Positions 37,672-46,362 of a DNA stretch of 64,000 bases are shown here, piece after piece. The stretch's first letter is position 1. Each line of letters begins with the position of its first letter. Source of the DNA: Anaerocolumna sp. AGMB13025 (lineage in GTDB: Bacteria > Bacillota > Clostridia > Lachnospirales > Lachnospiraceae); assembly GCF_029689925.1 (NCBI RefSeq), contig NZ_CP121445.1, positions 4,448,501 through 4,512,500 on the forward strand, in the 5' to 3' direction. The notes under the pieces are model-generated. The model saw nothing but the letters and a program-made list of their open reading frames with translations, was not told the origin of the DNA and made no database searches. Position numbers and translations under genes: made by a program.

Positions 37672-39048
37672 TTACATTGCAGAATTCAGATGATACAATT
37701 GATATTCCTCAAGGATTTTACTCATAAACTCTTCCGTATAATGACCTTCCAAAAATTCGTGTTTACCAAGGAGATATTTTAAAAAGTCCACATTGGTACT
37801 TATCCCTTCTATTTCCATTTCCTCCAGGCATACGGACATTTTTTTGACAGCCTGGGCTTTATCCGGAGCTTTACAGCATATTTTCGCAATCAGTGAATCA
37901 TAATAGGGTGAAACTACAGTTCCGCAACCATATCCGCTTTCGACCCTGACATTAAAACCGCCGGGCATATTCCATTTTGCGATTTTCCCGATGGAAGGCA
38001 TTCCGCCTTTCCTTGTATCTTCAGCCAGTATTCTGCATTGTAATGCATATCCATCATACGTTATATCCTCTTGGGTTACGCTTAGTCTTTCCCCTTCAAA
38101 TATCCGGATCTGCTCTTTTACAATATCAATTCCCGTAATCAGTTCCGTTATGGTATGTTCCACCTGAAGCCTGGTATTCATCTCGAGAAAATAGTAAGCT
38201 CCGCTCCGAAGTACCAAGAATTCTATTGTTCCGGGTCCTGCATAATTAATGTGCCTGGCAATTTTTAAAGCATCCTCATATATCTTTTGACGGACCTCTT
38301 CCGCAATATTCTGGCACCGTGCTTCTTCGATCACTTTCTGATTTGCTCTTTGGATCGTACATTCCCTGTCACCTAAATGCACTACATTACCATAGGTATC
38401 CCCTAAAATCTGTACTTCAAAATGCTTAAAACCCTGTATTGCTTTCTCAATAAGAAGTTCATTGTTATTAAAAGCTGCTATAGCCTCTTTCCTGCAAAGA
38501 TTATAATTATCTTTTAGTTTTTCCTTTTCATTAACAATACGGATTCCTTTTCCGCCGCCTCCGTGGGTTGCTTTTAACAATACTGGAAACCCTATAATCT
38601 CACCTAATTCTTCGCACTCATCATAACTGTTAACCGGTGCGGTAGCTCCCTCAATAACAGGAACCTGGCACTCTTTCGCAATAATTTTTGCATTGCTCTT
38701 ATTCCCGATGGCATCAATTAAGCTGCTGGAAGGACCGATAAAGCCTATATTATACTGTTCGCACAACCTGGCGAACTCACCGGACTCAGCCATGAATCCA
38801 ATTCCCGGATGGATTGCATCCACATTGTATTTCGTTGCTACGGACAGGATTTTATATACATTCAGATAAGAGTCCTTTGCATCCCCGATACAGACCTTTT
38901 CATCGGCAATTCTTAAATGGGGCGAATCCTTATCTACATTCGAATACACAGCAACCGTGCTTATACCTAGTTCTCTTAATGCTTTTATAATCCTTACCGC
39001 GATTTCTCCTCTATTGGCTACCAAAACCTTATTATATTTTCCCATCAT
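37672..39048 (-). CDS. accC: Biotin carboxylase subunit of acetyl-CoA carboxylase
   Basis: A 458-residue ATP-grasp enzyme that carboxylates the biotin of BCCP. It has KVLVANRGEIAVRI at the start, the glycine-rich ATP loop KATHGGGGKGIRI, EMNTRLQVEHTITE and RVESGYGCGTVVSPYYD, all typical for AccC, and normal length. Its ATG overlaps the accB stop by 4 bp. It is the last gene of the accD-accA-accB-accC set, giving a full acetyl-CoA carboxylase next to the PKS and a dedicated malonyl-CoA supply. Confidence 0.97.
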   Translation of the reverse strand: MMGKYNKVLVANRGEIAVRIIKALRELGISTVAVYSNVDKDSPHLRIADEKVCIGDAKDSYLNVYKILSVATKYNVDAIHPGIGFMAESGEFARLCEQYNIGFIGPSSSLIDAIGNKSNAKIIAKECQVPVIEGATAPVNSYDECEELGEIIGFPVLLKATHGGGGKGIRIVNEKEKLKDNYNLCRKEAIAAFNNNELLIEKAIQGFKHFEVQILGDTYGNVVHLGDRECTIQRANQKVIEEARCQNIAEEVRQKIYEDALKIARHINYAGPGTIEFLVLRSGAYYFLEMNTRLQVEHTITELITGIDIVKEQIRIFEGERLSVTQEDITYDGYALQCRILAEDTRKGGMPSIGKIAKWNMPGGFNVRVESGYGCGTVVSPYYDSLIAKICCKAPDKAQAVKKMSVCLEEMEIEGISTNVDFLKYLLGKHEFLEGHYTEEFMSKILEEYQLYHLNSAM

Positions 39049-39587
39049 CCACTCACCCTAATAGAAATTAATTCCTGATCACATTCAACCAGACTTCCGT
39101 CAACAGCTAGGATTTCTTCAACGATACCGTCTACTGGCGCTAATATATCATTATAAACTTTCATTGCCTCAATAACAGCTAACACACTGCCTTTTTTGAC
39201 TGTCTTCTTGCCTTCTTTCAGACTTTCGGATAGGGAAAATGCCCCGACAAAATTGGATTTTACTATGACGCATTTCGGCTCTGCTATATCGCCTGATTTT
39301 TTATTCAAATCTATGATATCTATGTTTTCCTGTATCGAATTATCTCTGCCAAGGCTTTCTTTTATCACCCTTTCTCCGTCAAAACTTTCTTTTGCTGCCA
39401 CACTTTGATACTCATAGTTGACTGTACCGTTTTCACTTATAATACCTTTTTGGAAAGCTAACTCTTCCCCATTCATGCAATACTTAAAATAATTCAGCTC
39501 TGACTTTTCACATAATTCCAAAATACTTATTAGGTTTTCTCCATTCATACTTTTCACATAATATGTTACTATTATTTTCCCCTTCAT
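39045..39587 (-). CDS. accB: Biotin carboxyl carrier protein
   Basis: A 180-residue protein. The C-terminal biotinyl domain has IEAMKVYNDILAPVDG with Lys143 as the biotin site. The N-terminal helix (ISILELCEKSELNYFKYCMNG) matches the start of AccB proteins; the middle is a variable charged linker. The start is uncertain: ATG at 39587 has a weak site, and ATG at 39548 would match the usual AccB N-terminus better. It is spaced 12 bp after accA and coupled to accC. Confidence 0.93.
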   Translation of the reverse strand: MKGKIIVTYYVKSMNGENLISILELCEKSELNYFKYCMNGEELAFQKGIISENGTVNYEYQSVAAKESFDGERVIKESLGRDNSIQENIDIIDLNKKSGDIAEPKCVIVKSNFVGAFSLSESLKEGKKTVKKGSVLAVIEAMKVYNDILAPVDGIVEEILAVDGSLVECDQELISIRVSG

Positions 39588-39599
39588 ATATTTTCACTG

Positions 39600-40472
39600 T
39601 TATGCATCAAACCGTTTGAGGGCATCCTCCTGTAGGTTTTTTATATTTCCGATTTCCCGGAATTTACGCCTGCGATCTTCCTTAAGTTCCTTCCCAGGCA
39701 GTTTTTGCAATTGCACGATTTCTTTATGCAAGATGCTCCCCAGCCTTTCACAGAGCTGCTCAAAGGTTCCCTTTTCACTGATAACCCGGTCAATTATTCC
39801 TGCCTCACAGATATCGCTGGCAGTTAGTTTTAAATAGTCCGAGGCCAAACTTGCCTTTTTGGAATCTCTCCATAAAATACTTGCACAGCCTTCTGGTGAT
39901 ACTACCGAATAAATAGCTCTTTCAAACATAAATACTTTATTCGCCACTCCAAGGGCCAGGGCTCCCCCGCTTCCTCCCTCGCTGATGACTACGGATATCA
40001 CCGGTACCGTTAACGCTGCCATTTCGTATAAATTTCGTGCAATCGCTTCCGCTTGTCCCCTTTCTTCCGCATTGATGCCGGGGAAGGCACCCGGTGTATC
40101 GATAAAGCATACAATAGGCCGGTTGAATTTTTCCGCCTGTTTCATAAGCCTGAGAGCCTTTCTGTAGCCTTCCGGCAGCGGCATGCCGTATTGCCGTAAT
40201 TTACTGTCTGCTATGTCTTTTCCTTTGTACTGGCAGATAACGGTAACCGGCAGGTTACTTAAGTACGCCAGTCCCCCCACAATCGCCCTGTCATCTCCAA
40301 AATACCTGTCTCCGTGGAGTTCTAAAAAGTCTGTAAATATTTTATCCGCAATCTCCATACTCTTAAACCGCTTTTCACTTCTTATACTGAGGATATTATT
40401 CCAGGTACTGTTTTCTTGTTTTTCTGTCTCTCCTGTCAATTCCTTATTTAAGTCATAACTTGGATTACTCAC
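39600..40472 (-). CDS. accA: Acetyl-CoA carboxylase carboxyltransferase, alpha subunit
   Basis: A 290-residue subunit which, with AccD, moves the carboxyl group from biotin to acetyl-CoA. Motifs include ELHGDRYFGDDRAIVGGLA, QYKGKDIADS, FIDTPGAFPGINAEERGQ, VISEGGSGGALALGVANKV and VVSPEGCASILWRD, all standard for AccA. The order accD then accA is common in Firmicutes and the 12-bp gap to accD supports one transcript. The role beside the PKS is inferred. Confidence 0.96.
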   Translation of the reverse strand: MSNPSYDLNKELTGETEKQENSTWNNILSIRSEKRFKSMEIADKIFTDFLELHGDRYFGDDRAIVGGLAYLSNLPVTVICQYKGKDIADSKLRQYGMPLPEGYRKALRLMKQAEKFNRPIVCFIDTPGAFPGINAEERGQAEAIARNLYEMAALTVPVISVVISEGGSGGALALGVANKVFMFERAIYSVVSPEGCASILWRDSKKASLASDYLKLTASDICEAGIIDRVISEKGTFEQLCERLGSILHKEIVQLQKLPGKELKEDRRRKFREIGNIKNLQEDALKRFDA

Positions 40473-40484
40473 CGCATTTCCCCC

Positions 40485-41294
40485 TTAATCATTAAATTTA
40501 TAAGCATAGGAATCTGTTTTGGGCATCATATGATACTTTAATAGCCTGTATAGTGTTGTTTTTAAGCTTTCCCTTGGGACAATTGCATCAAGAAATCCAT
40601 GCTCCAGTAAATACTCCGAAGTTTGGAAACCTTCCGGTAATTGTTCTTTAATTGTCTGTTCAATTACCCGCTTTCCGGCAAAGCCGATTAACGCATTGGG
40701 CTCCGCCAAAATGGTATCTCCCAGAAAAGCAAAACTTGCGCTGACTCCCCCTGTTGTCGGATTGGTAAGGACACTGATATAATACCCTCCCTCCTCACCA
40801 AATTCCTGCACCGCAGCTGCCGTCTTTGCCATCTGCATAAGAGAATAGATCCCCTCCTGCATCCTGGCTCCTCCCGAAGTAGAAAATAGTATGACCGGAA
40901 GCTTACGCTTTTGCGCTTCTTCAAATAAACATGTGATTTTAGTACCGACGGTAATCCCCATACTGGCCATTATAAATCTGGAATCCATAATACCTATCAT
41001 GGTTCCTATCCCGTTAATTTCCCCATAACCGGTTACAATTGCTTCCCTTAAACCAGTTAAGTCCGCCGCCTTTTCATATTTTTCTTCATAACCCGGAAAA
41101 TGAATCGGATCCTGAAAGGCCAGCTCTTCATTTAATTCTTCAAAGGTTCCTGTATCAATCATCGAATCAAGCCTGTCTGAAAAAGTCATGGTATTATATG
41201 TACCGCATTTACTGCATATATAATGTTCCTTTTTAAACTTGGAATTTTCATGAACATATCCGCACCTGCTGCATTTTCGAAATGCATTTTCCAT
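40485..41294 (-). CDS. accD: Acetyl-CoA carboxylase carboxyltransferase, beta subunit
   Basis: A 269-residue subunit. The N-terminal zinc ribbon has Cys8, Cys11, Cys27 and Cys30. Further motifs are TGYGEINGIGTMIGIMDSRF, FSTSGGARMQEGIYSLMQM and TNPTTGGVSASFAFLGD. Translation starts after GGAGGTAGGAAGG. It is the first gene of the acc set and may be driven by a promoter in the gap before it (see 41338-41410). Confidence 0.96.
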   Translation of the reverse strand: MENAFRKCSRCGYVHENSKFKKEHYICSKCGTYNTMTFSDRLDSMIDTGTFEELNEELAFQDPIHFPGYEEKYEKAADLTGLREAIVTGYGEINGIGTMIGIMDSRFIMASMGITVGTKITCLFEEAQKRKLPVILFSTSGGARMQEGIYSLMQMAKTAAAVQEFGEEGGYYISVLTNPTTGGVSASFAFLGDTILAEPNALIGFAGKRVIEQTIKEQLPEGFQTSEYLLEHGFLDAIVPRESLKTTLYRLLKYHMMPKTDSYAYKFND

Positions 41295-41337
41295 TCCTTC
41301 CTACCTCCGATTCATTTTTATTAACAAAGATATCCGG

Positions 41338-41410
41338 TAATATACTTTCTGTTTTAATTATTGATATAATAGCATAAATGAAAATCACTGAAACGTTCTG
41401 TCCTTAAACA
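41338..41410 (-). promoter_or_regulatory. Possible promoter for the acc genes
   Basis: Within the 189-bp gap before accD the minus strand carries an extended -10 (TGCTATTAT) near 41373-41381, with a weak TTTCAG 16 bp upstream. It is a prediction only; the gap holds no gene. Confidence 0.35.
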
Positions 41411-41483
41411 CACAGATTATGGGCATAAAATGTTAATTGTAAAACCTGATGCCTGCCCAAAACCCAATACAAATATTGTGCGT

Positions 41484-44400
41484 TTAACGGATAACCCTTT
41501 CATGAAATGCTGCCAAAGATAACGCTAATATATCTGGTACTTCTTCACTTAAAACCCCCAGTAAGCAGTACCCAATACCTGATATCCCCGTCATAAAACC
41601 CGGATGGTTATACTCGGACAACATAATATCAGACTCATCATTTAATATTCCTGATGCTAAGTTGGTTATAAATGAGGCGTAATCTTCTGAGATTTTTTTA
41701 TCTCCAACATACCTTGCATAAGAATTTAAGATGTTCCTATTCCCGCAATTGCCATGACATAAACAATAGCTGTCCCTTAAACCGCTGTCGGTCATATTTT
41801 TCACTGCCCTGTGGATATCCCGGTTAAGCCTTTCTGAAAACTCCCCGCCAAGTGTATCAAGCATTCTAAGCCTGCTTAATAAAATCCCGCTTGACCCATG
41901 GCACCAGGAAACAGAACTTTCTGTTTTTTTTCCTTCCCGCAAATCTGCCCAGTTATTCTTGCCTGAATGATATAAACTTTCTTCATATGCAAGAAGCTCC
42001 TCTATAAAGCTATTATATTCTTTTGTATTGGCTGCTTTTGACAAAATGGCGAAAGCCAGGCTGATTCCGCTGTTTCCATGAGAAAATCCTCCTAAGGGAA
42101 CCTCACAGGAATTTAGTTTAAATCCCGCTCCATCAGGCATAGTAACTGCATTACCGATTAAAATATCCGCTGCTTTCTTTGCTGTTACTATATACTCCTC
42201 TTCTTTTGTTAATTCATAGAGATTACATAAAACAATAATTGCCCCTGCATTTCCATTCAAAATATCAAAGTCTTTATCCGTTTCGATTAAGTTTGAAACA
42301 ATATGAATATGTCTTTTTGCATAGTCTAGATAATTCAAATTACCTGTAATTTTATATAAGACCTGATAAGTATACACAAGGGAGGCTTCGCCTGTTAAGG
42401 CTCCTATTGTTTTTATTCCTTTTTCTATCAATTGATCCGCTTTACCCAGACATAAATCCGTATAAGCAAAGAGGGTTTCATCAAGTATTCCGCACAGCCT
42501 GGTATAAGAGGGCTTGCATATTATTGTAGTTAGCGTATGGAAAAAGATTGCAACACCAGCTATCCCATCATAAAGCTGATGATTCAGGGGTTTAAAATTC
42601 TTATCCTTTTCCCTGATTCCGCTGTTAAATATTCCGATCCAGTTCACTTCTGTAAAATCATGATTGAAAATAGCCTGTGCCGCCAGCCTGTCACCAATCT
42701 TTTCGGCTGCCTGATATACAAGCTTTTTATCGGCTGCCTGATTTTTATCCGCCGCCTGATATACAAGCTTTTTATCCGCCGCCATTCCTTCGAAGGAATC
42801 TATTCTTTTCTCAACTTTCTTGCCGGCCTTTTTTGTATCCATCGTAATTCTAATGAATAAATCCTGCATTTCCATATCCTTAAAGCTTAAGTTATTAAGC
42901 CTCTCCCATAGCTTTTTGTAAGCCGTGGTACTAAAAAAATCTTTTACTCTGATTCCGTCGGAGAAAATCAAATCCTTCCTGTCAATCTCCATAAAAAACT
43001 GTGGGATATCTCCTTTCATTAATTCCCTGACTTCTGCCTCAACTATTTTATGTTTATAATCGGTATTATAACTGTAGTTTTCATAAAGCTGATATAAAAG
43101 TATATTTCTGTCACTGCCATCCATCATAAAATCCGGGTGATAGGACGCTGTAAGCAGGGAGGAATAATGTTGGGTATCTCTTAATAAGTACCTGCTTTTC
43201 ATTAGTTTCAGCTTTTTTATGAACTCTTTTAACTTATCTTTGTTCTGGGCAGAACAGGTATACGCCAAATTAAAACCTTTCAGCAAATCTTCTGTAAACA
43301 GGTTTCCATTCAGATATCTTCCATTTAATTTCGCCAGATTCTTTGCCCCATGGGTTTTGAGGTATCTATACTCTATGGATATATCAGAGGATTTATTGTT
43401 TTTAATACAGGGCAATAAAAAGGGTAATTTCTGCCCTGCCCTTCCGTTGATACCGCTGACATTTACGCTTTTCTTCTTCGATTCCCAATGAAACGTCGGT
43501 AATAAACCCAGATATAAAACAGATTCCCTTAAGATTTGTCTTGCATGTCCTCTCGCACTGTCCTCTGCCTCTGTGCTTATACCGACTAAGGTCTCAAGGT
43601 CAATAATAACTGGGAATTCACCGTTTGCTATTATATTTTCATAATGGATATCACTGGTTTTTAAAAGATAAGCCGCAAATAAGTTAACCCCAACCCGGGT
43701 ATAGTAATTCTTTAATTCCTGTAAATTTGAGCAGCTTTTTTGCTGAATTACTTCTTCCCAGCCGTAACTTTTTCGTTCTAAAATCTTTCTGAAATATTTC
43801 GGTATGCCGCATTTTTCCGATAACCAATTTATTAAATTCTGATAAAAGATCTCATTTCCAAGTGAATGAGGTTTATAAATCACACGTTTTCCATTATCAA
43901 GGGTAAACTGTATTACCGCTTTAGAATTTTGATGCGTATCCGCAATATCTGCATCGAAAGCCAAAATATGCTTGAAGGCTACACCGTTAAAGATTTTATT
44001 TATAATCTCTTTCTTATCTTTTTGCAGATGCTTAAGTACATCTGTTATAAAATCAGAAAAAGAAACAATGGTTTCCAGAATACATCTTAACATTACAGGA
44101 TAATTTTCACAGAATTCATAGATATAGTTAATATCCGTCAAATAATTTTTCTGATAATATTCATATTCCTCTTTTGCATTACTGCCTTGCAGAAATCCCT
44201 CTGCCTTCAGAAAATGAATCTCATTAATTAAGGTCCTGATACTTATCGCCTTAAGTTTTTTATAAAAGGACTTTAAAAAGTCACGCATAACATTATTATT
44301 CAAAAACCAGATATCCGCTGTGAAATTCTTTTTACAGTAATACTGGGTTAACTTAAGAAAATGCAGATAAAAATATGCAAAATCATCCTGTTCTTCATAA

Positions 44401-44660
44401 TAAACAGGTGTTTCCTCAGAGAATAAATTACGTTCAAAGATAGAAGCTAACTGGTCAATATGATGAAACATATCATCAGGGATATAAAAATCCTCATTAT
44501 TTAAATGGTTTACTATTCCAGGATTTTCGTACAATTTATTCATAGTAGTCATCCCCATTAGATTTTCCCAGTATTCTTTACTTTCTTTCCTTACAGACAC
44601 CTGACTTGCCGCATAGTTTCTTTCAGTTATCATAGTGCTTCTTTCCATATTTTTTATCAT
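41484..44660 (-). CDS. lanM: Class II lanthipeptide synthetase LanM
   Basis: A 1,058-residue bifunctional enzyme that dehydrates Ser/Thr in the precursor and forms thioether rings. ATG at 44660 is chosen because AGGGG lies just upstream; the longer frame from GTG 44831 would run over the lanA terminator. The N-terminal DUF4135 dehydratase has KRVIYKPHSLGNEIFYQ, SDIHYENII (near residue 337) and VIIDLETL. The C-terminal LanC-like cyclase has zinc ligands in SWCHGSSG (Cys about 920) and LCHGNCGN (Cys/His about 967-968). Between the halves is a repeat of AADKKLVYQ. It follows the precursor gene across a hairpin. No LanT transporter or immunity gene is visible. Confidence 0.95.
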   Translation of the reverse strand: MIKNMERSTMITERNYAASQVSVRKESKEYWENLMGMTTMNKLYENPGIVNHLNNEDFYIPDDMFHHIDQLASIFERNLFSEETPVYYEEQDDFAYFYLHFLKLTQYYCKKNFTADIWFLNNNVMRDFLKSFYKKLKAISIRTLINEIHFLKAEGFLQGSNAKEEYEYYQKNYLTDINYIYEFCENYPVMLRCILETIVSFSDFITDVLKHLQKDKKEIINKIFNGVAFKHILAFDADIADTHQNSKAVIQFTLDNGKRVIYKPHSLGNEIFYQNLINWLSEKCGIPKYFRKILERKSYGWEEVIQQKSCSNLQELKNYYTRVGVNLFAAYLLKTSDIHYENIIANGEFPVIIDLETLVGISTEAEDSARGHARQILRESVLYLGLLPTFHWESKKKSVNVSGINGRAGQKLPFLLPCIKNNKSSDISIEYRYLKTHGAKNLAKLNGRYLNGNLFTEDLLKGFNLAYTCSAQNKDKLKEFIKKLKLMKSRYLLRDTQHYSSLLTASYHPDFMMDGSDRNILLYQLYENYSYNTDYKHKIVEAEVRELMKGDIPQFFMEIDRKDLIFSDGIRVKDFFSTTAYKKLWERLNNLSFKDMEMQDLFIRITMDTKKAGKKVEKRIDSFEGMAADKKLVYQAADKNQAADKKLVYQAAEKIGDRLAAQAIFNHDFTEVNWIGIFNSGIREKDKNFKPLNHQLYDGIAGVAIFFHTLTTIICKPSYTRLCGILDETLFAYTDLCLGKADQLIEKGIKTIGALTGEASLVYTYQVLYKITGNLNYLDYAKRHIHIVSNLIETDKDFDILNGNAGAIIVLCNLYELTKEEEYIVTAKKAADILIGNAVTMPDGAGFKLNSCEVPLGGFSHGNSGISLAFAILSKAANTKEYNSFIEELLAYEESLYHSGKNNWADLREGKKTESSVSWCHGSSGILLSRLRMLDTLGGEFSERLNRDIHRAVKNMTDSGLRDSYCLCHGNCGNRNILNSYARYVGDKKISEDYASFITNLASGILNDESDIMLSEYNHPGFMTGISGIGYCLLGVLSEEVPDILALSLAAFHERVIR
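42708..42784 (-). repeat. 27/18-bp in-frame repeat between LanM halves
   Basis: Units AADKKLVYQ, AADKNQ, AADKKLVYQ and a partial AAEK join the dehydratase and cyclase domains. This is the same kind of junction repeat as in the PKS proteins, but in an unrelated enzyme. Confidence 0.85.
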
Positions 44661-44756
44661 ATACTGTCCCCTAATAAAAAAGAATGTGTCTCTCTGCCCG
44701 AAAGGACTTTTATTTTTCAGGAAATTCCGAAAAATTTTTCCATAAAACCCAAAATA

Positions 44757-44781
44757 AGAGGAGACAAAACTTGTCTCCTCT
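44757..44781 (-). terminator. Hairpin terminator/attenuator between lanA and lanM
   Basis: A perfect 11-bp AGAGGAGACAA stem with a 3-base loop lies 16 bases after the lanA stop. On the minus strand it is followed by TATTTTGGGTTTTA, a moderate U-tract. It would let lanA be transcribed more than lanM unless read through. Confidence 0.7.
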
Positions 44782-44797
44782 CTTCTTTGAGATCCTA

Positions 44798-44968
44798 TTA
44801 GCAGCAAACTAAAGTTAAAAATCCGCTGCACCCAACTGTAATTGTAAGGATAGCCTCTGCATTCCTGCTATCCTCGAAGGATACTATTTCTTTGATTTCT
44901 CTTGGAATATTTCCGGCCGGGTGATTGAATTGGTTACCTGATTTTACTCTTGAAACTTTTGTTGTCAT
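44798..44968 (-). CDS. lanA: Class II lanthipeptide precursor
   Basis: A 56-residue peptide. ATG at 44968 is chosen for GGAGG eight bases upstream. The leader contains FNHPAGNIPREI and an acidic VSFEDSRNAEA stretch; the C-terminal core TITVGCSGFLTLVCC has three Cys with three Thr and one Ser nearby for dehydration. It sits directly upstream of lanM. The leader lacks the usual GG or GA cleavage pair, so the mature start is unclear. No second precursor is seen. The promoter upstream has a perfect TATAAT and a direct repeat that could bind the neighbouring LytTR regulator. Confidence 0.88.
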   Translation of the reverse strand: MTTKVSRVKSGNQFNHPAGNIPREIKEIVSFEDSRNAEAILTITVGCSGFLTLVCC

Positions 44969-44997
44969 TTCATTTACCTCCACTCATTGTTTTTTTT

Positions 44998-45068
44998 ATT
45001 ATATCATTTCATTACTGCTCTTCACTATCTTGTACGTGAATGGCAGTATTATGTCCCTAATCAGCAGT
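44998..45068 (-). promoter_or_regulatory. lanA promoter with LytTR-type direct repeat
   Basis: The minus strand has a perfect -10 TATAAT (44998-45003), a poor -35, and two ACTGC direct repeats (45043-45047 and 45064-45068) exactly 21 bp apart. The outer one overlaps the last codons of the kinase gene. AgrA/LytTR regulators bind short direct repeats about two helical turns apart upstream of weak -35 boxes. Confidence 0.55.
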
Positions 45069-46362
45069 TTAATGTAACAATTATTTCAAACAGATTGTCA
45101 TTATAATTATAATCCAGCAAACCTTCATATTGATTTACTATGGTTTTAATGCTCCAGAGTCCTAACCCATGCAGATTTTTATCTTCCTTGGAAGTAACAA
45201 TAAGATTATTAAAGACCTTGGGTTTTTGAGCCAAACTATTGCTTACTTTTACGATTAACATATTATTTTTCTTCTTCATAACTACATTGATCCATTTTTG
45301 TGATCTCTTTACCAAATAACACGCTTCAATTGCATTGTCAAATATGTTGGATACGATGGAACATAAATCATCATCCTTAATCTGTACCTTGCCGATCTTC
45401 TCAATATCCGTCTCCACCTGAATATCATATTTACTGGCTTCCGTAAGTTTGTAATTCAGTATGATATCCAGTATCTGGTTTTCTGTATTAACGGTATTAT
45501 CAAGCAGCCGGATTGGTTCCACGATGGATTCTATATAGGCCAGGGCCTGTCTGGAATCATCATTTTTTAAGTATTGGTGCAGTATATTCATATGATTTTT
45601 TAAATCATGATAAATGCTGGAATTCTTTTTATATAACGTAGATAAATTAGTATAGTTCTGGGCTGTCATTTTTTTATATACTTCTGCTATATTTGCCCGT
45701 TCCAGGTTATCACGGTAGATAATATAGACAATCGCCACTGTTACGGACAGAATGCACCATATCAAAAAGCATGTCCACTGTAACATTATATTTCCGGTTA
45801 TATTCTGCAGATAGATCCTCTGAAAATAAACCGTTGCACTGCCTCCGCCTATTACGAAGGCCAGCAATAACTTTTTGTACCGGTAAATATAGGTAATCTT
45901 TCCCTTTAAAGCCCTCTTTAAAACCTGATAAAGAAAACCCCATAGTACTAATAAGACTAAGGTGTAGATAAATCGTTCCAAGCTATTTAGTGTTGATATT
46001 TTATGTCCTAAATCAAGACTGTCTTCTAACAGGCTGATAAGAAACGTAAATAACAGTTCTCCAAACACACTCAAAATGATATAAAGGCTTATTACCAAAA
46101 AACGAACCATAAATGTTTCATGATAAAGAAAATAAGTCATAATTGCTAAATAAATTATAATCACTCCAATTAAGATATTGGAATAAGTAACGACCTGACT
46201 GTTTAGAAAACTGATGACTGCCAAGGGCAGGGATAAACTTATTCTTAAAATCATCTGCCTTCTATGATTTCCTTTACATTCAAACAAGCAGCTTAACAGG
46301 CAGAGGCATAAATCAATCCGAAAAAAACAATACAAAAATTCAACAAACTGGAATATCTGCAT
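45061..46362 (-). CDS. AgrC-like sensor histidine kinase
   Basis: A 433-residue membrane kinase of the peptide-sensing 10TMS/GHKL type. About six hydrophobic helices fill residues 1-205. The cytoplasmic part has SIYHDLKNHM (phospho-His), DDDLCSIVSNIFDNAIEAC (N-box) and LHGLGLWSIK (G-box). ATG at 46362 shares a base with the stop of the response regulator (TAATG). No AgrB or AgrD homologue is visible; the natural signal could be the lanthipeptide itself or a peptide coded elsewhere. Probably an autoregulatory circuit for lanA (inference). Confidence 0.9.
   Translation of the reverse strand: MQIFQFVEFLYCFFRIDLCLCLLSCLFECKGNHRRQMILRISLSLPLAVISFLNSQVVTYSNILIGVIIIYLAIMTYFLYHETFMVRFLVISLYIILSVFGELLFTFLISLLEDSLDLGHKISTLNSLERFIYTLVLLVLWGFLYQVLKRALKGKITYIYRYKKLLLAFVIGGGSATVYFQRIYLQNITGNIMLQWTCFLIWCILSVTVAIVYIIYRDNLERANIAEVYKKMTAQNYTNLSTLYKKNSSIYHDLKNHMNILHQYLKNDDSRQALAYIESIVEPIRLLDNTVNTENQILDIILNYKLTEASKYDIQVETDIEKIGKVQIKDDDLCSIVSNIFDNAIEACYLVKRSQKWINVVMKKKNNMLIVKVSNSLAQKPKVFNNLIVTSKEDKNLHGLGLWSIKTIVNQYEGLLDYNYNDNLFEIIVTLNC

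Noticed and set aside
44663..44831. N-terminal extension of LanM from GTG 44831
   Set aside because: It would translate through the lanA stop region and the terminator hairpin; the ATG at 44660 has a proper AGGGG site and matches normal LanM length.
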